From CAZJVD01 sp964549505 (lineage in GTDB: Bacteria; Bdellovibrionota; UBA1018; CAZJVD01), in contig CAZJVD010000008.1 of the NCBI GenBank assembly GCA_964549505.1, positions 65,978 through 129,977 of the forward strand: 64,000 nucleotides of DNA, written 5' to 3'. Every line of letters starts with the position of its first letter. Position 1 is the first letter of the stretch. Made by a program: the position numbers and the translations under genes. The notes under the pieces were generated by a model that was given only the letters and a program-made list of their open reading frames with translations, was not told the origin of the DNA and did not search any database. Below, piece after piece: positions 58,489-64,000 of this stretch.

Positions 58489-59394
58489 ATGAGAACTTCA
58501 TTAAGCGTGTTTTTTCTTGGATTGAGCGTCCTCGTCGGTCTGCCGCTCGAACCGTCGGCCTTGGCCGCTCGCGCGCTCCAGTCCACGTCGTCGACTCAAG
58601 AGACGCCGAAACCACCGGTAAACCCGCGACGTACGCCTCCTGTGCTCTGCGCGTACCAGGCCAGCGACGTTTTCATCCCACAAAACTTTGACAGCAACGA
58701 CCGACTTCGCGTGTTCGCGCTGATTCAGTTCAATCATCGGTCCTACAAGTTCGACAGCCCAGACATCGAAGTACGAGACGACCGATCGATCCACATCCGT
58801 ACGTACGCTCTTCGCCCCGGCAGCGATCGTGACATGGGAACCGAGGTCCTCTCACGGCCTTTCCAGATTGAAATTCCATTCAAATTGGATCTCACGGAAA
58901 CCAAGCCAGAGGATTTCCCGATAATCTATCAGGTTTATCTCGATGCCGATGACTTTGGAAATCCGCAGCGACACGTCGGCACCCTTCCGGTCGCACTCGC
59001 AACCACGGCAACGGTCGACGTCACAGATTACGCGCCTGTGACCGAAGTCGTTCGCCAAGATTTCATGAACCCCGCCGACGACGGTGTCTTTCTTCAGGGC
59101 ATCTTCACTGATGCTTGCATGGCCTTACTGCCCACCGACATCAGTGTCACGCGAACGACCGACAATCTTGTCGAAGTCATCCCCAACATGAAAGACTATG
59201 CCGCGAAACGCGCAGCGACTCCCGACTGTGCTACTAAAACGGAACGTCGTTTCAGTATTCCACTCCAGCTCCGTGATGAACTCGCAAAAACGGGGCAAAC
59301 GATGCCCGAAGGGCGGTTCTTGCTTCACGTACGCATTACGAACGGTTGGTACGTCAACTACGTGATGGATTATTTTCCGCACATCACGCGTTAA
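58489..59394 (+). CDS. Exported hypothetical protein
   Basis: ATG 58489, behind GGGGG, gives 301 residues with a signal peptide (LSVFFLGLSVLVGLPLEPSA). The rest is Pro-rich at first, then probably beta-structured, with Cys residues near LCAYQAS, DACMALLP and PDCATKTE. No family is recognised. It converges on the S1/P1 nuclease gene with 7 bases between. Confidence 0.75.
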   Translation: MRTSLSVFFLGLSVLVGLPLEPSALAARALQSTSSTQETPKPPVNPRRTPPVLCAYQASDVFIPQNFDSNDRLRVFALIQFNHRSYKFDSPDIEVRDDRSIHIRTYALRPGSDRDMGTEVLSRPFQIEIPFKLDLTETKPEDFPIIYQVYLDADDFGNPQRHVGTLPVALATTATVDVTDYAPVTEVVRQDFMNPADDGVFLQGIFTDACMALLPTDISVTRTTDNLVEVIPNMKDYAAKRAATPDCATKTERRFSIPLQLRDELAKTGQTMPEGRFLLHVRITNGWYVNYVMDYFPHITR

Positions 59395-59401
59395 CAGCCC
59401 A

Positions 59402-60244
59402 CTAGTGCTGCAATGCCTTCCGGCTCGCAAACGCTTGATTCAACAGAGCTGCCAGACGAACGCCAGCCTGCATGAGTCGCCGATTGATCGTTGCATGGTG
59501 CTGGAAATGGTAAAGACCGGCATTTAGCTCGGCGCCCTTCTCGGTAGCATAGGCTTCGTTGCGAAGGACGAACGACTCTTGCGCCCAGGTATCGACCGAA
59601 TCAGATTCCCATTTTCCGAGCGTCACCGCGTCCGGCAGAGTCAGGAAGGACGCCTTTTCTCGATAGCTCAACTTTTCATACTCGATCACATGCGCGTCCC
59701 ACACACGGTGCAGATTGGTCGTCTCAGAAAACCATTTCACCGAGATCGTATTGCCGCCAAGATCCGCGAACCGACCGGCATGGAGTGGTTGATGGATATC
59801 CCCGACGAAATGAACGATAAACTTGAGCGCCTGCGCACGTTTTTCTTTAGAGAGTTTCGTGTCAATGAGGTCCTTCATAAACCGCGGAATCGCTTCAACA
59901 ATGTCGCCCTTCGGAGAACGCTTTCGAGTTTCCCAAGACTCCCCTTCTTCAACATTGATGAAGTGCCAGGGATCGGCGACCTTCCACTCAGGATCAAACC
60001 GAATCAAATCGGCCCAGGTACTCATTTCAGCCAGATCCGCATCCGGCACAAGATCGCGGACAGCTCGCAGCGTGGCCGAGGAAAGTCTTCTCTGTGCTAA
60101 CTCACCCACCACACGATGACCGGTGGCTTCCCATGCATGCGCGGGTGAAACAGAAAGTAAGACGTATGCCGTGACAGAAAATAAAAAAGCCTTTCTTGAT
60201 TTTTTCGAGCTGAAAAGAACCAAGAAAGGCCTTAACGAATCCAA
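59402..60244 (-). CDS. Secreted S1/P1-type zinc nuclease
   Basis: The trinuclear-zinc nuclease signature is complete: mature N-terminal Trp right after the signal peptide (SPAHA then WEATGHRVVGE), WADLIR, the HFVGDIHQPLHAG segment, DLGGN and NLHRVWDAH. Such enzymes degrade single-stranded RNA and DNA outside the cytoplasm. The coding frame has no ATG or GTG before the signal peptide; TTG 60242-60244 or TTG 60221-60223 must serve as start (280 or 273 residues). Both lie in or before an intrinsic terminator hairpin, so expression requires readthrough from pckA or a separate promoter. Confidence 0.88.
   Translation of the reverse strand: MDSLRPFLVLFSSKKSRKAFLFSVTAYVLLSVSPAHAWEATGHRVVGELAQRRLSSATLRAVRDLVPDADLAEMSTWADLIRFDPEWKVADPWHFINVEEGESWETRKRSPKGDIVEAIPRFMKDLIDTKLSKEKRAQALKFIVHFVGDIHQPLHAGRFADLGGNTISVKWFSETTNLHRVWDAHVIEYEKLSYREKASFLTLPDAVTLGKWESDSVDTWAQESFVLRNEAYATEKGAELNAGLYHFQHHATINRRLMQAGVRLAALLNQAFASRKALQH
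60178..60230 (-). terminator. Intrinsic terminator of pckA inside the nuclease 5' coding region
   Basis: On the minus strand GCCTTTCTTG (60221-60230 as complement) pairs perfectly with CAAGAAAGGC (60189-60198 as complement), followed by TTTTTTATTTT. It lies ~58 bases after the pckA stop and within the first ~22 codons of the nuclease gene. Confidence 0.85.
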
Positions 60245-60288
60245 GATGTTTTTCCTAAGAAGCTCAAGCGATTTGGATAGGTTTAAAA

Positions 60289-61788
60289 CTATCCTCTGGG
60301 GCCACCGTTTACAAGAATTTTGTCGTCAATAGGTCGCGAAAATTTCCTCACATTCGTACGGAATTTTTCCGCAAGCGCTTGCACCGAATCGCCAGTCGGC
60401 GCTGACAGATACTCTGCGTCGACTCCGTCACAACGCTTTGGAACCTGAAAGCCAAACACGGAATGTGTAGAAAAACTCTCGCCATTTAGCGCACCTGTCT
60501 GAATTTGTTCAAGGAGTTTCCGACTCACTTTAATTGGAAAACGAGGACCCTTGCCATAGCCACCCGACGTCCAACCGGTATTGAGTAACCACACCGACGC
60601 CTTGGAACGCTCCAGGTACGACGCCAAAAGATCGGCGTATTTTTGTGGATGCCGCGGCATAAATGGTGCGCCAAAACAGGCACTAAACGCCGCTTGCGGC
60701 TCTTTCACACCGAGTTCTGTGCCGGCAACCTTAGCCGTATAACCTGAAAGGAAGTGATACTGAGCTTGCGTGCTATCAAGACGCGCAACCGATGGCAGCG
60801 CACCAAAAGCATCCGCCGTTAAAAACACGATGGTCTTTGGAGGTGCTGCTTCGTGATCTTGTCGATAGACCGACTCCAGTGCACCGAGATCGTACGATCC
60901 ACGCGTGTTCTCCGTCTTCGAACGATCCGCAAAATCAATACGACCATCGTTCACGGAACAGCCGACATTTTCTAAGATCGCACCCTGCGTACCGACAGCG
61001 CGATAGATCTCAGGTTCTTTTTCTGGATCGAGGTCAATCAACTTTGCGTAACAACCGCCTTCGAGATTCGAAAGACCAGTCTCCGTCCACAAGATCTCGT
61101 CATCACCGATCAACGAGCGCGTGGAACTCGCGGACAGCGTCGTCTTACCCGTACCGGAAAGGCCAAAAAGAACGGACGAGGACGAGCCGTCGGGTAAGCA
61201 GTTTGCCGACGCATGCATCGGAAACCAACCGTACTCAGGCAACTTGAAGTTACAGAGCGTGAATGCAGACTTCTTGATCTCGCCGGCGTAAGCCGTGCCT
61301 ACGATCACAACACGAAGATCCACCGGATCCAGAATGATGACGGTCTCCGAGGGTCCTTTCAAACCATAATCTGAAACTTTTCCAAACGGATCATGGACGA
61401 CTTCGATCGTCGAAGGACTCGGTAAACGCGAAACCAGCGTCGCAATCGGGGTACGACGAAACATGTTTTGAGCAAAAGCAATGTGCCAAGGAGAAAGCGA
61501 CGAAACGTTGATTTTGAAAGGTCCGACAAAGCCGGACATTGAAAACCCTTCGCTCGCTTCGATCTTATTCTGAACACGTGTATAAAGTTCGGAACCGAAG
61601 TCGAACGGAACACTGAGGTTAACTGAACCCCAGTCGATCACGCCGTCGAGTTCTTTACGCTGAACAATAAACCGCGACTGCGCGGCGCGTCCTGTGAAGC
61701 TACCGGTCTGCACGACAAGCGCACCCTGGGCACTCAGCCGCCCAAGGCCTCGCCGGACGGTTTCCTGTATGAGCTGGCTTTTTTCCAT
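60289..61788 (-). CDS. pckA: Phosphoenolpyruvate carboxykinase (ATP)
   Basis: PckA converts oxaloacetate plus ATP to phosphoenolpyruvate, the first committed gluconeogenic step. The 499-residue protein has FTGRAAQSRFIV (substrate site), YAGEIKKSAF, the kinase-1 P-loop FGLSGTGKTTLS, LIGDDE (kinase-2) and NTGWTSGGYGKGPRFP. The length is a little below the usual ~530. ATG 61786-61788 lies just behind GGGGG. A hairpin overlaps this ribosome binding site. It is divergent from motA. Confidence 0.95.
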   Translation of the reverse strand: MEKSQLIQETVRRGLGRLSAQGALVVQTGSFTGRAAQSRFIVQRKELDGVIDWGSVNLSVPFDFGSELYTRVQNKIEASEGFSMSGFVGPFKINVSSLSPWHIAFAQNMFRRTPIATLVSRLPSPSTIEVVHDPFGKVSDYGLKGPSETVIILDPVDLRVVIVGTAYAGEIKKSAFTLCNFKLPEYGWFPMHASANCLPDGSSSSVLFGLSGTGKTTLSASSTRSLIGDDEILWTETGLSNLEGGCYAKLIDLDPEKEPEIYRAVGTQGAILENVGCSVNDGRIDFADRSKTENTRGSYDLGALESVYRQDHEAAPPKTIVFLTADAFGALPSVARLDSTQAQYHFLSGYTAKVAGTELGVKEPQAAFSACFGAPFMPRHPQKYADLLASYLERSKASVWLLNTGWTSGGYGKGPRFPIKVSRKLLEQIQTGALNGESFSTHSVFGFQVPKRCDGVDAEYLSAPTGDSVQALAEKFRTNVRKFSRPIDDKILVNGGPRG

Positions 61789-61791
61789 ACC

Positions 61792-61812
61792 CCCAGTCTT
61801 ATCAAAACTGGG
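61792..61812 (-). promoter_or_regulatory. Hairpin overlapping the pckA ribosome binding site
   Basis: CCCAGT and ACTGGG (6-bp arms, 9-base loop) stand directly upstream of pckA; the 3' arm contains most of the G-rich Shine-Dalgarno sequence. It may sequester translation or act as an operator. Confidence 0.4.
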
Positions 61813-61923
61813 TGAAGTTCGACAACGAAAACCCCGTCAAATTGTTAACATTACGCACTGAAAGCTCGCTTTAGGCATTAACTCTTAAGCCCAAATGGAC
61901 GATGAGATCACCAAGGAGCACCT

Positions 61924-62787
61924 ATGCTCATTATCGTCGGATCCATTGTCGTTACTCTCTGCGTGTTTGGAGGCTTCGCTATCCACGGCGGAAACGTGCT
62001 CACGCTCTGGCAACCGAACGAACTCTTGATCATCGGCGGCGCTGGTGTTGGCGCCATGCTCACGTCCGCTCCTATTGGCGTGATCAAGGCGATCGTCACT
62101 CAAATCCTGCACGCGCTCACTGGAAAAGACGATACGAAGGAAAGTTACATGGAGCTGCTCATGCTCCTTTTCGAACTTGTTAAAACAGCAAAAGGAAACC
62201 TGCTTGGCCTCGAAGCGCACGTCGAAAACCCTGAGCAGTCTGATATTTTTAAAAAGTATCCCGGCGTTCTTAAACATCACCATCTGATCGAATTCATCGC
62301 CGACACGCTAAAAGTTCAAATCAGCTCACCTGTGAGCCCCTATGACCTTGAAGAACTCATGGACAAGGACTTGGATGCTGCTCACAAAGAAGAATACGAA
62401 GCGCCGATTCTCGTCGCAAAACTTGCCGGGGCGATGCCAGGTCTCGGGATCGTGGCCGCAGTTTTGGGGGTCGTGTACACGATGGGTAAGTTGACGGAAG
62501 GTAAGGAAGTCATCGGTCACTCCGTCGCTGCCGCTCTCGTCGGAACGTTTATCGGTATCTTGCTCTGTTACGGTTTCATGGAGCCCATGGCTCATAAAAT
62601 GGAAATCCGAATCAAAGAAGAAGGCAAACGCTTTGATGTCGTCAAAGCTGCCCTTCTCGCTTTTGCAAAAGACTGTTCTCCAAAAGTTTGTGTTGAGTTC
62701 GCACGTCGGACGGTTCCGCCTTCGATTCGCCCAACCTTCGCTGAAGTGGATACGGGAACACAAAGTGTCGGTAAGAAAGCTGCGTAA
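61924..62787 (+). CDS. motA: Flagellar stator protein MotA
   Basis: MotA forms, with MotB, the ion-conducting stator of the flagellar motor. The 287-residue protein has four membrane helices (LIIVGSIVVTLCVFGGFAI; LLIIGGAGVGAMLTSA; MPGLGIVAAVLGVVYTMG; ALVGTFIGILLCYGFM) and the cytoplasmic loop with charged residues. The Pro before TM3 (AMPGLGIVAAVLG) is conserved. ATG 61924 has AAGGAG at 61913-61918. MotB follows after 12 bases. Confidence 0.95.
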   Translation: MLIIVGSIVVTLCVFGGFAIHGGNVLTLWQPNELLIIGGAGVGAMLTSAPIGVIKAIVTQILHALTGKDDTKESYMELLMLLFELVKTAKGNLLGLEAHVENPEQSDIFKKYPGVLKHHHLIEFIADTLKVQISSPVSPYDLEELMDKDLDAAHKEEYEAPILVAKLAGAMPGLGIVAAVLGVVYTMGKLTEGKEVIGHSVAAALVGTFIGILLCYGFMEPMAHKMEIRIKEEGKRFDVVKAALLAFAKDCSPKVCVEFARRTVPPSIRPTFAEVDTGTQSVGKKAA

Positions 62788-62799
62788 GGAATAGCCTCG

Positions 62800-63570
62800 A
62801 TGGCTGACTCAAAACAGACCATCATCATCAAAAAAGTGAAAGGCGGCGGACACGGCGGCGCACACGGCGGCGCGTGGAAAGTGGCCTTCGCTGACTTCAT
62901 GACAGCAATGATGACCTTCTTCTTGGTCATGTGGCTGTTAGGCTCCGACGAAGAAATCAAATCGAGTGTCGCTGAATATTTTAATAATCCGGCCAGCGCA
63001 TGGAGACCGGATCTTTCTTCAAAAGAAACCGTACCACTCGGCGAACGTACCGGCGCAGGCGACAATCTCTTAAAGGGATTGGAAGGCTTAGCACCCGAAG
63101 AACTCATCGAACGTCCCAGCCGACAGTTCAAAGCGTCGCAAGATCCTCCAGCCGAACGTCATAACGAAGAAGGCATCTATCCCAAACAGGGACTCAAACC
63201 TCCGGTAAAAATGGAAATCGATATTCTGCGATTTACCATTCCGGAGCATCAGCTTTTCAAAGGCGGATCGGATGAGCTCACTCCGGACGCGGAAAAATAC
63301 TTGGCAAACCTAACCGGCGTCCTCAAAGGCTACGGCGGAAGGCTCGAGATCAAAGGCTTTACGGTTCCGGCACCAACGGCCGAAGCTGTGATCACGGACG
63401 CGTACGAGTTTTCGATGACACGCACCGTGGCCGTTCTGAAACATCTCGTTGCAAAACGTGTCATTGATGAAAATCGCGTGAGCACAAAAGTCTCAGATGC
63501 CGGTCGCACGATTGCTTCCGATGACACTCCTGGAACTCGTCGCATCGAGTTCACACTGACGCGGGAATAA
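62800..63570 (+). CDS. motB: Flagellar stator protein MotB
   Basis: The 256-residue protein has a Gly/His-rich N-terminus (KGGGHGGAHGGAWKVAFADF), one membrane helix with the ion-binding Asp in FADFMTAMMTFFLVMWLL and a C-terminal OmpA-like peptidoglycan-binding domain (~145-256, LTPDAEKYLANL, RVSTKVSDAGRT, TRRIEFTLTRE). The single-helix Asp and the gene order motA-motB leave little doubt. The ion, H+ or Na+, cannot be fixed from sequence alone. Confidence 0.95.
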   Translation: MADSKQTIIIKKVKGGGHGGAHGGAWKVAFADFMTAMMTFFLVMWLLGSDEEIKSSVAEYFNNPASAWRPDLSSKETVPLGERTGAGDNLLKGLEGLAPEELIERPSRQFKASQDPPAERHNEEGIYPKQGLKPPVKMEIDILRFTIPEHQLFKGGSDELTPDAEKYLANLTGVLKGYGGRLEIKGFTVPAPTAEAVITDAYEFSMTRTVAVLKHLVAKRVIDENRVSTKVSDAGRTIASDDTPGTRRIEFTLTRE

Positions 63571-64000
63571 GACAGAACTCAAGCAAGCTGGCAGACGGTG
63601 GGGGCCGGCAGCGGTGCCGAAAACCGGACCCGCTGCGCGACGTGTGTTGGCGTGTTTCGTGGGTGCTTTGAGTGAGCGCGCGACCGCGTTTATTAACGCC
63701 GCTCGTGATGGGCCGCCCGTCGTGGGTGGTTCGACGTCGGTCTAAGGCGCGACCGGCGGTCACGGGTGGCGACGCGCGAGAAGCGGTGGGCGGTCGCTAA
63801 TTGCGAGGCGAACGGCGATAGACGGTCGCGGATCACGACGCGAAAAGCGAATGCGGTACGCGGTCGCGGATCACGACGCGAGAAGCGGTGGGTGGTCGCT
63901 AATTGCGAGGCGAACGGCGATAGACGGTCGCGGATTACGACGCGCGAAGCGAATGCGGTACGTGCGAACGCTGCCTAAGTTTTCCAGCCTGTTGCCGTAA
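63571..64000. other. GC-rich gene-free region after motB with tandem repeat
   Basis: No credible gene or tRNA. From 63781 a 102-bp unit repeats (63781-63882, then 63883 to about 63962, nearly identical), with a shorter shared motif GGTCGCGGATYACGACGCG inside. The unit length is a multiple of three, and the frame 63766-63978 stays open through it, but the 70-residue Arg/Ala-rich translation lacks a ribosome binding site. Confidence 0.6.
63781..63962. repeat. Tandem repeat, 102-bp unit, about 1.8 copies
   Basis: The second copy begins at 63883 and follows the first with only a few substitutions until about 63962. Composition is clearly more GC-rich than the coding regions around it. Confidence 0.85.

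Noticed and set aside
63766..63978. 70-codon gene in the terminal repeats
   Set aside because: No ribosome binding site or promoter; open frame follows from the repeat length and high GC content.

Overview
The window looks like a chromosomal segment of a free-living, motile, diderm proteobacterium-like organism, possibly of the Bdellovibrionota/Oligoflexia kind. I infer this from many Sec-exported orphan proteins, a MotA/MotB stator pair, GlpX-type fructose bisphosphatase, an RHS lipoprotein and a prepilin. I cannot fix the taxonomy without a search. Genes are tightly packed; convergent neighbours often overlap by tens of bases. At least eight genes have a -35/-10 pair placed so that transcription would start at or within a few bases of the start codon, so leaderless mRNAs are probably common. 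Others carry ordinary Shine-Dalgarno sites.

Layout. 0-9.4 kb: subtilisin-like protease, Hsp20-tailed coiled-coil protein, zinc-finger orphan, glpX, a PilZ protein, pgsA, a cobalamin adenosyltransferase and tRNA-Gly(GCC). 9.4-17 kb: accessory segment with a 315-bp element at the tRNA 3' end, a BrnT/BrnA-like toxin-antitoxin pair and a 2133-residue RHS lipoprotein. 17-22 kb: metH and tyrS. 22-36 kb: exported or membrane orphans, a hydrolase, a metallopeptidase and a large prepilin-like protein. 36-47 kb: a sugar or natural-product cluster with aminotransferase, methyltransferase, carbamoyltransferase, CMP-sugar synthetase, SIS isomerase, Gfo/Idh oxidoreductase, a sugar-phosphate cyclase of the dehydroquinate synthase superfamily, SDR and GMC oxidoreductase. 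47-54.5 kb: AT-richer accessory island with two exported orphans, AbiEi/AbiEii, an M48 peptidase fused to a toxin-like tail, a putative immunity protein, an exported orphan and a second tRNA-end element. 54.4-64 kb: tRNA-Leu(UAA) overlapping metF, then purK, a YkgJ-type protein, fatty-acid desaturase, S1/P1 nuclease, pckA, motA, motB and a short tandem repeat.

The most unusual signal is a family of ORF-less palindromic elements. Two of them (315 and 375 bp) sit directly behind the 3' ends of tRNA-Gly and tRNA-Leu, are bounded by exact 20-bp duplications running from the tRNA T-loop to CCA, and share a core of two small hairpins whose stems change in a compensatory way. A third palindrome (223 bp) lies between two convergent genes, ends exactly at both stop codons and carries a related core. 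Both tRNA-linked copies are followed by toxin-type accessory genes.

Functionally, metH, metF and the cobalamin adenosyltransferase suggest B12-dependent one-carbon metabolism. glpX and pckA support gluconeogenesis. The 36-47 kb cluster probably makes a CMP-activated, carbamoylated (carba)sugar for the surface or for secretion.
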